DNA from: Mycobacterium sp.
Lineage (GTDB): Bacteria; Actinomycetota; Actinomycetes; Mycobacteriales; Mycobacteriaceae
Assembly: GCF_025965855.1 (NCBI RefSeq)
Contig: NZ_JAOPWB010000083.1
Coordinates: forward strand, 1 to 33,820
DNA length: 33,820 nucleotides
Direction of reading: 5' to 3'
Position 1 is the first letter of the stretch. Every line of letters begins with the position of its first letter. A model generated the notes under the pieces. It saw only the letters and a program-made list of their open reading frames with translations. It made no database searches and was not told where the DNA came from. This document shows positions 18,168 to 25,158 of this stretch, piece by piece. The translations under genes were made by a program, and so were the position numbers.

Positions 18168-18271
18168 TGGCGATCGCGAGCGCGGCGAAGCCGGGCGAAG
18201 CGGGTCGTCACCATCTGTCGTAGTGGCGATCGCGAGCGCGGCGAAGCCGGGCGAAGCGGGTCGTCACCATC
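18164..18271. repeat. Tandem 52-bp direct repeat between the DUF4192 gene and ideR
   Basis: Two identical 52-bp copies at 18164-18215 and 18220-18271, period 56 bp, separated by tgtc. Each begins GTAGTGGCGATCGCGAG and ends GGGTCGTCACCATC, with an internal GCGAAGC doublet. The first copy supplies the TAG stop of the DUF4192 gene; the second ends 9 bp before the ideR stop. It looks like a mycobacterial dispersed intergenic repeat, but that cannot be confirmed from this window. It may act as a barrier or terminator between convergent genes. Confidence 0.9.
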
Positions 18272-18280
18272 CGAATGGGT

Positions 18281-18976
18281 TCAGACCTTCTCGACCTTGA
18301 CGGCGTGGGCCATCTCGTGCGGCAGGGTGACATTCTCGTGGCCCGGAATGAGGATGGTGACCCCACCGCCGGCCGGGCTGGTCTCGACGGTCACCCGTGC
18401 GTTGGGAACGACGCCGGCGTCCTTGAGGCGGGTGATCAGATCGATGTCGCCCTGGACGTGTTCGGTGAGCTGGCGGACGACCACCGCCACCGGCGATCCG
18501 GCGGGCAGCTCGGTCAACCGGACGAGATTCGCGTCGTCGCCGCCGGATTTCGGGCCCACGCCGAGGTCCAAAAGACCCGGGATCGGGTTGCCGAAGGGGG
18601 AGGTGGTCGGGTTGTTGAGCACCTTCAACAGCCGCCGTTCGACGTCCTCGCTCATCACGTGCTCCCACCGGCATGCCTCGGCGTGCACTTCTTCCCAAGG
18701 CACTCCGATGACGTCGACGAGCAGTCGTTCGGCGAGGCGGTGCTTGCGCATCACGGCGATCGCCAGCTGTCGGCCCTTGTCGGTGAGCTCCAAATGGCGG
18801 TCGCCGGCGACGTGGAGCAATCCATCCCGCTCCATGCGGGACACGGTCTGACTGACGGTCGGACCGCTCTGTTCGAGGCGTTCGGCGATCCGGGCGCGCA
18901 GCGGCGTGACGCCCTCTTCTTCGAGGTCGTAGATGGTCCGCAGGTACATCTCGGTGGTATCAACCAGCTCGTTCAT
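18281..18976 (-). CDS. ideR: Iron-dependent regulator IdeR
   Basis: A 231-residue DtxR-family repressor/activator of siderophore and iron-storage genes. Metal-site ligands are all present: ancillary site His79, Glu83, His98; primary site Met10, Cys102, Glu105, His106. Order: winged helix (1-73), dimerisation (74-140), then a C-terminal SH3-like domain ('AVVVRQLTEHVQGDIDLI' on). The start 'MNELVDTTEMY' has a GGAGGG site at spacing 7 and is fixed by the family N-terminus. It lies downstream of sigB in the same direction but is separated by a strong hairpin. No iron box was recognised in this window. Confidence 0.97.
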   Translation of the reverse strand: MNELVDTTEMYLRTIYDLEEEGVTPLRARIAERLEQSGPTVSQTVSRMERDGLLHVAGDRHLELTDKGRQLAIAVMRKHRLAERLLVDVIGVPWEEVHAEACRWEHVMSEDVERRLLKVLNNPTTSPFGNPIPGLLDLGVGPKSGGDDANLVRLTELPAGSPVAVVVRQLTEHVQGDIDLITRLKDAGVVPNARVTVETSPAGGGVTILIPGHENVTLPHEMAHAVKVEKV

Positions 18977-19048
18977 CCAGCACCCTCCGTTGACGCTGAG
19001 TCTACTTGGCCAGCTGCACGAATGGGTGTAACGCTGCCCAGGCAAGCA

Positions 19049-19078
19049 GTATGCCCGCCGCTGGCGCGGCGGGCATAC
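19049..19078 (-). terminator. Perfect 13-bp stem hairpin between sigB and ideR
   Basis: Arms GTATGCCCGCCGC (19049-19061) and its exact complement (19066-19078) with a 4-nt loop. It lies 31 bp after the sigB stop. There is no U-tract, which is common for mycobacterial intrinsic terminators. It would separate stress-induced sigB transcription from ideR, at least in part. Confidence 0.75.
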
Positions 19079-19108
19079 CGTCTTGCTACCTGGCTCTAGT
19101 TGGGGGCC

Positions 19109-20068
19109 TCAGCTCGCATACGACCGCAGCCGATCGGCGCGGTCGCCGTTGCGCAGCTTGGACATCACGTCACGCTCTATCTGGCGGACCCGCTCGCGGG
19201 ACAGCCCGAACAGCTTGCCGATCTGATCCAGCGTGCGCGGCTGGCCGTCGTCCAGGCCGAAGCGCAGCCGGATGACCTGGTGCTCGCGCTCGTCGAGAGT
19301 GGCCAGCACACTGCGGATGTCGGTGTGCAGCAGCTCGGCGATCACCGCGTTCTCCGCGGACATCGCCTCGGCGTCCTCGATGAAATCGCCCAGCGGAGCC
19401 TCTTCCTCGGAGCCGACGGGCATGTCCAGGCTCACCGGGTCGCGGCTGTGTTCGAGCAGGTCGTTGATCTTCTCGACCGGGATGCCGGATTCGGCGGCGA
19501 GTTCCTCGTCGCTGGCTTCGCGGCCGAGGTTCTGGTGCATCTCCCGCTTGATCCGCGCCAGCTTGTTGACCTGCTCAACCAAGTGGACCGGCAGCCGGAT
19601 GGTGCGGCTCTGGTCGGCCATGCCGCGGGTGATGGCCTGGCGGATCCACCAGGTGGCGTAGGTCGAGAACTTGAATCCCTTTGTGTAGTCGAACTTCTCC
19701 ATCGCGCGGATCAGGCCGAGGTTGCCCTCCTGGATGAGGTCCAGCAACGGCATCCCCCGACCCGTGTAGCGCTTGGCCAGCGAAACCACCAGGCGCAGAT
19801 TCGCTTCCAGCAGGTGGCCGCGCGCCGCCTGGCCGTCGCGCGCGACGGCCTCTAGATCGCGTTTGCGGTTCTCGCCGAGGCGCTTACGAGTCTCCAGCAG
19901 ATGCTCGGCATAGAGTCCGGCCTCGATCCGCTTGGCCAGCTCGACTTCGCCCGCCGCGTTGAGCAACGCCGTCTTACCGATGCCATTGAGATACACGCGC
20001 ACCAGGTCCGCTGCGGGGCTTTGGGCATCCAGATCGCCGTCGATCCTGCTTGTGCTGGCATTCGCCAT
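19109..20068 (-). CDS. sigB: RNA polymerase sigma factor SigB
   Basis: A 319-residue group 2 sigma-70 factor. Region 1.2 starts at about residue 22 ('[28 protein letters not shown]'). Region 2 includes '[56 protein letters not shown]', and region 4 '[28 protein letters not shown]'. Unlike SigA it lacks the long N-terminal extension. It is the stationary-phase and stress sigma factor of mycobacteria. ATG with GGGAGG at 20075-20080. An ECF-type promoter lies upstream, consistent with known SigE/SigH/SigL control. Confidence 0.97.
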   Translation of the reverse strand: MANASTSRIDGDLDAQSPAADLVRVYLNGIGKTALLNAAGEVELAKRIEAGLYAEHLLETRKRLGENRKRDLEAVARDGQAARGHLLEANLRLVVSLAKRYTGRGMPLLDLIQEGNLGLIRAMEKFDYTKGFKFSTYATWWIRQAITRGMADQSRTIRLPVHLVEQVNKLARIKREMHQNLGREASDEELAAESGIPVEKINDLLEHSRDPVSLDMPVGSEEEAPLGDFIEDAEAMSAENAVIAELLHTDIRSVLATLDEREHQVIRLRFGLDDGQPRTLDQIGKLFGLSRERVRQIERDVMSKLRNGDRADRLRSYAS

Positions 20069-20106
20069 AGCGACCTCCCGTTCGGCTTTGCACTGTCATG
20101 ACGTAC

Positions 20107-20133
20107 AACGATGGATCCGCCCAGGGAGTTCCC
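20107..20133 (-). promoter_or_regulatory. ECF-type (SigE/SigH-like) promoter of sigB
   Basis: On the minus strand, GGGAACT is followed after 16 bp by CGTT, matching the mycobacterial SigE/SigH consensus GGGAAYA-N16-CGTT with one change. It ends about 40 bp before the sigB ATG, giving a short leader. sigB is known to be transcribed from such a promoter in M. tuberculosis. Confidence 0.75.
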
Positions 20134-20217
20134 ACCCAGGCGCGATCTCACACGACTTGACGTGCAGAAATGTGCCGACGACCTGAGAATGTCCTGAGAA
20201 GTGCGACGCGCGGGCGC

Positions 20218-20637
20218 TTAGCCGGAACCGTCGTCGCGGGGGTCTCGGCCCCGCGGGTGGGTTTGCGGTTCTTGGGGTCGGCGGGGCTCGAGCGCCGGGT
20301 GCTCGGCCGTGGGGAACAGGGGAGTGCGCCGCCGCGACTGCTCGAACCGCCTCGGCTCGTCGGAGCGGCGCGGGGGCCGGTCGTTGGCGATCAGCACCGC
20401 CATCCACGGCAACGGCACGGAGGCTGCCACGATCAGCAATGAGATCAGACCGTTGTGCCAGGCGCCGTAAGCGAGTGCGGCCAGGATCAGCGCCGGAACC
20501 CGAAACGCCATCAGGGTCAGGTACTTACGCACCCGGGCGCGATGCTCCTCTTCATACGAGGGAGCGGCGGAGGTGATGAGGACCGGGCGGCTGGTGTCGT
20601 CGAAGCCGTCGAACCCTGGCTCTTCGCCGCGCTTCAT
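20218..20637 (-). CDS. DUF3099 membrane protein (Rv2709 homologue)
   Basis: A 139-residue protein with 'ITSAAPSYEEEHRARVRKYLTLMAFRVPALILAALAYG', the DUF3099 signature. Two transmembrane helices lie at about residues 47-65 and 70-88. A charged Arg/Pro-rich tail of about 50 residues follows ('PPRRSDEPRRFEQSRRR'). The start 'MKRGEEPGFDGF' at 20637 is chosen over an upstream Met at 20655. It is upstream of sigB in the same direction, but sigB has its own promoter. Function unknown. Confidence 0.85.
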   Translation of the reverse strand: MKRGEEPGFDGFDDTSRPVLITSAAPSYEEEHRARVRKYLTLMAFRVPALILAALAYGAWHNGLISLLIVAASVPLPWMAVLIANDRPPRRSDEPRRFEQSRRRTPLFPTAEHPALEPRRPQEPQTHPRGRDPRDDGSG

Positions 20638-20700
20638 ACATCCACTGTCCCACAACTGATCGATTCCGGTACCGGCGAGTTAAGGGGCACAATGTGAGGC

Positions 20701-20940
20701 ATGCAGACCCAGACGATCGAACGCACCGAGACCGACGAACGCGTCGACGACGGGACCGGCAGCGATACCCCGAAATACTTCCACTACGTCAAGAAGGACA
20801 AGATCGCCGAGAGCGCGGTCATAGGCAACCACGTGGTGGCGCTGTGCGGTGAGGTGTTTCCCGTCACCCGGGCGGCCAAGCCCGGCTCCCCGGTCTGCCC
20901 CGACTGCAAGCGGATCTACCAGCAGCTCAAGAAGGGCTGA
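20701..20940 (+). CDS. DUF3039 small protein (Rv2708c homologue)
   Basis: A 79-residue soluble protein. 'YFHYVKKDKIAESAVIGNHVVALCGEVFPVTRAAKPGSPVCPDCKRIYQQL' contains three conserved Cys (CGEVF, CPDC) that may bind zinc. The family is widespread in actinobacteria and unassigned. It diverges from the DUF3099 gene and ends back-to-back with the YihY-like gene: the two stop codons form TGATCA at 20938-20943. Confidence 0.88.
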   Translation: MQTQTIERTETDERVDDGTGSDTPKYFHYVKKDKIAESAVIGNHVVALCGEVFPVTRAAKPGSPVCPDCKRIYQQLKKG

Positions 20941-21927
20941 TCAGGCCGGCGGCTCGGCCGTCGCGATCTCGGTCGGCGTCGTGGGGGTAGGCGGCAAATC
21001 CGTCGCCCGCCTGAGGGCGTTTGAGCGCACCAGCACCCAGTTGCGCAGCCGATGGGCATGCGTCCTCGGCGCGGGGAATTCCTCCTGGATGGCGGCGTTG
21101 AGTTCGGCGCCGAGCATGATCGCGAAACCGCCGAAGAACGCGAACAACAGGAACGCGATCGGCGTGGACAGCGCGCCGTAGGTGTACCCGGTGCTGGTGA
21201 TCCACCTCAGGTAGAACCGCAGGCCCAGGGTGGCGATCAGGAACACCGCCGTGGCCAGCGCGGCACCCAGCACGAGCCGATGGGTCGGCAGCGGCACCGG
21301 CAGCGTCACCCGGTACAGGAATGTGATCCCTACCGTCAGGCCGAGGATCAGCGCCGGGTAATAGCCGTAGCGCAGAACGTTTGCCAGGCCAACCGGGATG
21401 TGTTCGCTCACCGTGCGCGGGCCCACCACCATCACCGGCGCGGCCGCCACCACGAACACCAACATCACCACGTAGAGGAACAGCGCGAAGAGCCGCTGTC
21501 GCACCGGGTGGCGCAGCGGGGTCTGGTCATGCGCCTCCACCACGGCGTCGACGAACGACGAGATCGCCGACGACCCCGCCCACAGCGAGATCAGGAAACC
21601 CAGCGACACCACTTCACCGCGCGCGTTGGCGGTGATGTCGCGGATGGTCGGCTCGATGATCTCGTTGACGACGCTCGGCGAGAAAAAGCTATGGGCCGTC
21701 GAGATGATGCTTTTCTCGATCGCGGACAGCGTGTCCTTGCCGAACAGCGGCGCCACGTAGGCCAAGCTGCCCAAGATTCCCAACAACAGGGGCGGTGTGG
21801 ACAGCGCCGACCAAAAACCCGCCTGGGCCGACTCGGAGAAAATCGAGTCGTCCCAGCTTTTCGCCAGGGTCCTCAGACTGATTCGCCAGACGTGGTGGCG
21901 GGACGGCCGTGCAGCAGCAGCGCTCAT
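20941..21927 (-). CDS. YihY/virulence factor BrkB family membrane protein (Rv2707 homologue)
   Basis: A 328-residue protein with about six transmembrane helices. 'FSESAQAGFWSALSTPPLLLGILGSLAYVAP' starts the first, and 'LISLWAGSSAISSFVDAVVEAHDQTP' carries the family's conserved W-x-S/A motif. The old 'ribonuclease BN' label for this family is wrong; its role is unknown. The C-terminal tail ('PPTPTTPTEIATAEPPA') is proline-rich. ATG at 21927 (MSAAAARPS) is chosen by similarity; ATG at 21933 is equally possible, and neither has a clear Shine-Dalgarno. Confidence 0.9.
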   Translation of the reverse strand: MSAAAARPSRHHVWRISLRTLAKSWDDSIFSESAQAGFWSALSTPPLLLGILGSLAYVAPLFGKDTLSAIEKSIISTAHSFFSPSVVNEIIEPTIRDITANARGEVVSLGFLISLWAGSSAISSFVDAVVEAHDQTPLRHPVRQRLFALFLYVVMLVFVVAAAPVMVVGPRTVSEHIPVGLANVLRYGYYPALILGLTVGITFLYRVTLPVPLPTHRLVLGAALATAVFLIATLGLRFYLRWITSTGYTYGALSTPIAFLLFAFFGGFAIMLGAELNAAIQEEFPAPRTHAHRLRNWVLVRSNALRRATDLPPTPTTPTEIATAEPPA

Positions 21928-21991
21928 ACCCATCCAGCATTACCGATGACCGCCCCCGCAGCCCACATTGCCGGGGGCGAGTTCGGCCGGA

Positions 21992-22177
21992 CTAGCTTTC
22001 GCTGACCTCCAGCACGGCGTCGTGCTCGGTCAGCTTCGACTGGTGCTGGTTGGCGTGGTGCTGGCAGAAGAGAAGCTCAAGTCCGGAAGGCAGCTTGGCG
22101 CGGACTCGAGCCGCGGCACCGCAGCGATCGCAGCGGTCCGCCCTAGTGAGCTCGGGACTGGTCAGAGTTGCGTACAT
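21992..22177 (-). CDS. DUF7455 small zinc-ribbon-like protein
   Basis: A 61-residue protein, 'MYATLTSPELTRADRCDRCGAAARVRAKLPSGLELLFCQHHA' in its first part. CDRC plus CQHH form a probable treble-clef/zinc-ribbon site. The same short protein occurs throughout Actinobacteria, generally as an orphan. The start at 22177 has GGAGA 5 bp upstream; an in-frame ATG at 22198 would add seven residues. It lies 64 bp upstream of the YihY-like gene on the same strand. Function unknown. Confidence 0.8.
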   Translation of the reverse strand: MYATLTSPELTRADRCDRCGAAARVRAKLPSGLELLFCQHHANQHQSKLTEHDAVLEVSES

Positions 22178-22310
22178 GGCTTCTCCGTTCTCGTTCATTC
22201 ACTGTCTCAGACGTGTGGCGTTTTCGCCTTGTTCCCCGATCGTTGTCGGGTGTGTCGTTTCTCACGACTTTTCCCGGGCTTATTCGGGCGGCGCTTTAGG
22301 GTGAACGACT

Positions 22311-22703
22311 GTGACGTTTCCTCCCGACGTCCTGGTGCACCTGTGTGGGCTCGAGGAGTGGTCGCATGCCCGCGATCGGGGTGGGATTCAGCCCGACGCG
22401 CCCGGTCCGGACGCCCCGGCCGGGTTCATCCACCTATCGACCCCCGAGCAGGTACACCTGCCGGCCAACCGGCTCTACCGCGGCCGCTACGACCTGGTAC
22501 TGCTGCACATCGACCCGGCGCTGCTGGGTTCGCCGCTGCGCTGGGAGCCCGGGGTGGCAACGGATCCGGAGTCCATGCTGTTCCCGCATTTGTACGGCCC
22601 GCTGCCGGCGCGCGCCGTGATCGGGGTCACCGCTTATCCGCCGGCACCGGATGGGACGTTCCCGCCGGTGGCATCGCCGGACTCCGGCGCCGAGCCGATG
22701 TAG
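22311..22703 (+). CDS. DUF952 protein (Rv2705c homologue)
   Basis: A 130-residue protein starting at GTG. 'LVHLCGLEEWSHARDRGGIQPD', 'GFIHLSTPEQVHLPANRLYRGRYDLVLLHIDP' and 'FPHLYGPLPARAVIGV' are the DUF952 signatures; the fold resembles ADP-ribosyl-processing enzymes, but activity is unproven. Its last 70 bp overlap the 3' end of the convergent ridA-like gene. Confidence 0.87.
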   Translation: MTFPPDVLVHLCGLEEWSHARDRGGIQPDAPGPDAPAGFIHLSTPEQVHLPANRLYRGRYDLVLLHIDPALLGSPLRWEPGVATDPESMLFPHLYGPLPARAVIGVTAYPPAPDGTFPPVASPDSGAEPM

Positions 22704-23065
22704 GCGTCGGCCTCGATCTCCACCAGGAACTCGGGTGCGATCAGTGCCGAAACCTCGACCATGGTCGCCGCTGGGCGGATTTCGCCGAACGTCCGTGCGT
22801 GCACCGCCGCGACCTTACGCCAGCGTGAAATATCGGTCACGTAGATGCGGGTGCGCACCACGTCGGTGAGGGCGGCGCCCGCCTGCTGGAGCGCAATCTC
22901 GATGCGGCGCAGGGCGTCTCGCGTCTGGGCGGCGATATCACCGGTGGGTCGGGCGCCGGTTGTTCCGGCCACCGCCACGTGCGGGCCGACGCGCACCGCG
23001 CGCGAATAACCGACCGCCGACTCGAAGTCGGATCCGGACGAGACCATTTTGCGGTTGGCTGACAT
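22634..23065 (-). CDS. RidA/YjgF family protein (Rv2704 homologue)
   Basis: A 143-residue protein of the Rid family, whose best-known members hydrolyse reactive enamine/imine intermediates. 'GPHVAVAGTTG', 'QTRDALRRIEIALQQAGAALTDVVRTRIYVTDI' and 'AATMVEVSALIAPEFLVEIEADAYIG' match the family core; the RTRIYV segment contains the Arg that binds the substrate carboxylate in RidA, though this divergent subfamily may differ. The start 'MSANRKMVSSG' was chosen over a frame open to 23167. In M. tuberculosis this gene follows sigA directly; here 3.9 kb intervenes. Confidence 0.88.
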   Translation of the reverse strand: MSANRKMVSSGSDFESAVGYSRAVRVGPHVAVAGTTGARPTGDIAAQTRDALRRIEIALQQAGAALTDVVRTRIYVTDISRWRKVAAVHARTFGEIRPAATMVEVSALIAPEFLVEIEADAYIGSAPESGDATGGNVPSGAGG

Positions 23066-23215
23066 GCGATCACCGTACGATGGCGGCCCGCGGGGCGCAG
23101 TCCCGTGTCCGGATTTACCGCGATTCGGCTTGGCTGCGAACGGTTCTGGCGCGTGGGTCGTCGCCAACCGTCCCGAATGCTTTACGCACGTGGCCGCTGG
23201 TGGTAGGAGTGCTGT

Positions 23216-23485
23216 GTGGGCAAAACACCGGCACTCTTGCGCTCACGCGCTGTCGCCGTGCCTGCGGTGACAACCGCGGTGACCGGCTGCCATAACTCGG
23301 CACGAAGTTCGTCGCCGACCGTTTCGTTGAACCAAGAGGTCCGCGACGGGAAGTTCGCGTTTACGGTGACGCGGGTCAGCATGGGGACGCCAAACATCGG
23401 AATCCGCACCGCGCAAGGAACTTTCGTGGTCGACCGCGCATATTCTCCCGGCGCGGCCGTACAGGTGCTCGGAGTGCGCCGATGA
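23216..23485 (+). pseudogene. Truncated DUF4352-like lipoprotein remnant
   Basis: An 89-residue frame from GTG with AGGAG at 23205-23209. Residues 10-26 look like a lipoprotein signal (V-T-G-C lipobox, Cys26). 'PTVSLNQEVRDGKFAFTVTRV' is the start of the DUF4352 immunoglobulin-like domain of mycobacterial lipoproteins. About 100 further residues of the domain are missing; after 'AQGTF' the sequence becomes unrelated. It overlaps the next gene by an ATGA. It may still be translated, but not as a complete domain. Confidence 0.5.
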
Positions 23486-23907
23486 CGACGCGCGGAATTT
23501 CGCAGGGCGCTCTCCTTGCGCAGGAGGCGTGCTTCGCGCGGGCCTTCGCGGCCCGCGATCCGGCGGTCGCGCGGGACCTCTATCAGCCGGACGTGGTGTA
23601 CGTGAGCCCGACGGTGCGCCTCTTCGATTGGCCGGCTCGAATCGACGGCGTCGAGCGCACGCTCGAGTTCATCACGCTGACCATTCAGGGCTGCATGGAA
23701 ATCCGCTACGAGGCAGTGGATTACGCCATTACGCCCGGCGCGGACGTCGCGTTTGTGTTGGTGCGGTTCGACTGGACCCAGGGAGCCGAACGCCTGCGCT
23801 CGACCTACGTGGTTGTCTACCGCTACCTCGACGGCCGGATCGCCCGCCAGGAGCTGTACTACGACCCCAGCGGCGCGCTGGAGCGACTCGGGCCGGCCGC
23901 GTCGTGA
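23482..23907 (+). CDS. NTF2-like / SnoaL-type small protein
   Basis: A 141-residue protein with the cone-shaped NTF2-like fold. The N-terminal helix 'EACFARAFAARDPAVARDLYQPDVVYVSP' and the strands 'YVVVYRYLDGRIARQELYYDPSG' fit DUF4440/SnoaL members, which include isomerases, hydrolases and non-catalytic binders. The ATG overlaps the preceding stop (ATGA), suggesting that the lipoprotein remnant acts as an upstream cistron. No substrate is evident. It lies in the accessory segment between ridA and sigA. Confidence 0.75.
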   Translation: MTTRGISQGALLAQEACFARAFAARDPAVARDLYQPDVVYVSPTVRLFDWPARIDGVERTLEFITLTIQGCMEIRYEAVDYAITPGADVAFVLVRFDWTQGAERLRSTYVVVYRYLDGRIARQELYYDPSGALERLGPAAS

Positions 23908-23963
23908 ATTCGCGTTGTGCCTGAACTGAAATCAACCGGCGACGGCCGGCATAACATTCCGCC

Positions 23964-24143
23964 ATGATGCGCGTCGCGGTCGTAGGTGGTGGCGCTGCAG
24001 GCGTGCTCGCCGCGGTACATCTCCGCCGGAGCAAACCGGAAGCGCAGATCACGCTGATCGACGCGTCCGGTCATCCCGGCACCGGTGCGGCGTATGGCCG
24101 CGCCGCGCCCGGGCCGCAAGTGACCCGCGGTGCGGTGAACTGA
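23964..24143 (+). pseudogene. N-terminal fragment of an FAD/NAD(P)-binding oxidoreductase
   Basis: A 59-residue frame, 'MMRVAVVGGGAAGVLAAVHL' then 'ITLIDASGHPGTGAAYG'. This is a clear Rossmann dinucleotide-binding start (GGGAAG) and the GxGxAYG segment of mycobacterial FAD/NAD(P)-binding proteins of several hundred residues. A stop ends it 13 bp before a displaced copy of the sigA 3' end, so the truncation probably coincides with a recombination junction. Not functional as an oxidoreductase. Confidence 0.7.
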
Positions 24144-24156
24144 GGCTGCCGCCCGG

Positions 24157-24176
24157 TCAGTCGAGGTAGTCGCGCA
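24157..24176 (-). repeat. Displaced copy of the sigA 3' end (left copy of a direct repeat)
   Basis: TCAGTCGAGGTAGTCGCGCA equals the real sigA end at 26955-26974 in 19 of 20 positions. Read on the minus strand it encodes V-R-D-Y-L-D-stop, matching the SigA C-terminus L-R-D-Y-L-D-stop. A weaker match (CTAGGGACGGCT against CTGAGAACGGCT, after a 4-nt gap) may extend it to about 24188. Confidence 0.75.
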
Positions 24177-24292
24177 CTAGGGACGGCTAAGCATTGTGCC
24201 TGACCTGCAAAGACGAGCTCACAGTCGAGCACTGTAATGCTAAATATCCTGGACTGAGCTAACTTCCTGAAACAGTCGAGAGAGGTTACGCG

Positions 24293-24832
24293 ATGCCCGC
24301 CAATCCAACATATCCCGACGCCATGCCGGCCACGCTGAAAATCAATCCAGCATATCCGCGCGTGCCCCTCCCCGCCGGCGCCGTCCGCGTCGACGACTGG
24401 GAGCTCGGCCGCACCGGCGCGGACGGCATGCCGAATGTTTATCGCGGGTTCGCAGGGACGCGGCGGGTCGTCGGCTGCGACGAACGTGATCGTGACATTG
24501 CGGTCGAGGTCACCGGTCTGCAACACGGGGACAGCAGCGTTGAGCGCACGGTCTCCGTGAGCGAGATCGACGGGCCGCCGCTGACACCGGCTACGGCCCG
24601 CGAGCTTGGCACCGCGCTCATCGCGGCCGCCGACGAAACCGACGAGATGGCCGGCTGCGACCAGATCGAGGCCGCCGATGATCCGGCGCTAACCGGGATT
24701 CCGTTATGCGATCTCATCGAAGAGGCGGTTAGGCGCCTCGGGTCACTCGACGAGGTCGCGCGCCAGGTCGGCGTGCCCAGGGACGAATTCGAGGCGTTCA
24801 TGGGGGACGCCAAGACCGCCGACGCTACCTAA
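24293..24832 (+). CDS. Conserved hypothetical protein with C-terminal HTH-like segment
   Basis: A 179-residue acidic protein of unknown function. ATG with GAGAGAGG at 24278-24285. The N-terminus repeats 'NPTYP' and 'NPAYP'. Residues about 25-110 ('LPAGAVRVDDWELGR', 'YRGFAGTRRVVG', 'IAVEVTGLQHGDSSVERTVSV', 'LTPATARELGTALIAAADE') resemble a module I recall from small mycobacterial accessory and mobile-region proteins. Residues 140-173 ('LCDLIEEAVRRLGSLDEVARQVGVPRDEFEAFMGD') look like a Xre-like helix-turn-helix half. It is the first gene after the displaced sigA end and faces the same way as the next two genes. Confidence 0.7.
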   Translation: MPANPTYPDAMPATLKINPAYPRVPLPAGAVRVDDWELGRTGADGMPNVYRGFAGTRRVVGCDERDRDIAVEVTGLQHGDSSVERTVSVSEIDGPPLTPATARELGTALIAAADETDEMAGCDQIEAADDPALTGIPLCDLIEEAVRRLGSLDEVARQVGVPRDEFEAFMGDAKTADAT

Positions 24833-24902
24833 ACCGCAGCCCAGACCCGGCGGGCCGCTGGCGCTCTTGCCACGTCTGTCTGAGCGGTGCCACGCTGGCA
24901 GC

Positions 24903-25109
24903 GTGATCGAGAAAAAGAGGAGCGAGCAAGACGCCATCGGTGACGTCGTCGAGCGGCTCACTCACAAGTACTCGGCCGTGCCGCCGTTGACGGTCGCCGA
25001 CATCGTTCACAAAATGCACGCCAAGTTCGACGGGCGCCCGGTGCGCGATTTTGTGCCGCTGTTCGTCGAACGCAACGCAACATCAGAGCTGGCGAAGGTC
25101 GACGCCTAG
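24903..25109 (+). CDS. Three-helix-bundle dimerisation domain protein
   Basis: A 68-residue protein from GTG (IEKKRSEQDAIGDVVERLTH). 'VVERLTHKYSAVPPLTVADIVHKMHAKFDGRPVRDFVPLFVERNATSEL' matches the small actinobacterial family annotated as three-helix-bundle dimerisation domain, often near metal or redox genes. It has no Cys and only a few His, so direct metal sensing is not obvious. The CDF transporter starts 49 bp downstream. It could be a regulator or partner of that transporter; this is inference. Confidence 0.65.
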   Translation: MIEKKRSEQDAIGDVVERLTHKYSAVPPLTVADIVHKMHAKFDGRPVRDFVPLFVERNATSELAKVDA

Positions 25110-25158
25110 GCCGCCGCCCGATTCAACGCACAACCCTCCTGCCTCTACCGTCGACGGC

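Noticed and set aside
18164..18271. Tandem repeat as a CRISPR
   Set aside because: Only two copies, with a 4-bp gap in place of a spacer.
17000..19050. IdeR iron box near ideR or sthA
   Set aside because: No 19-bp TTAGGTTAGGCTAACCTAA-like palindrome was seen.
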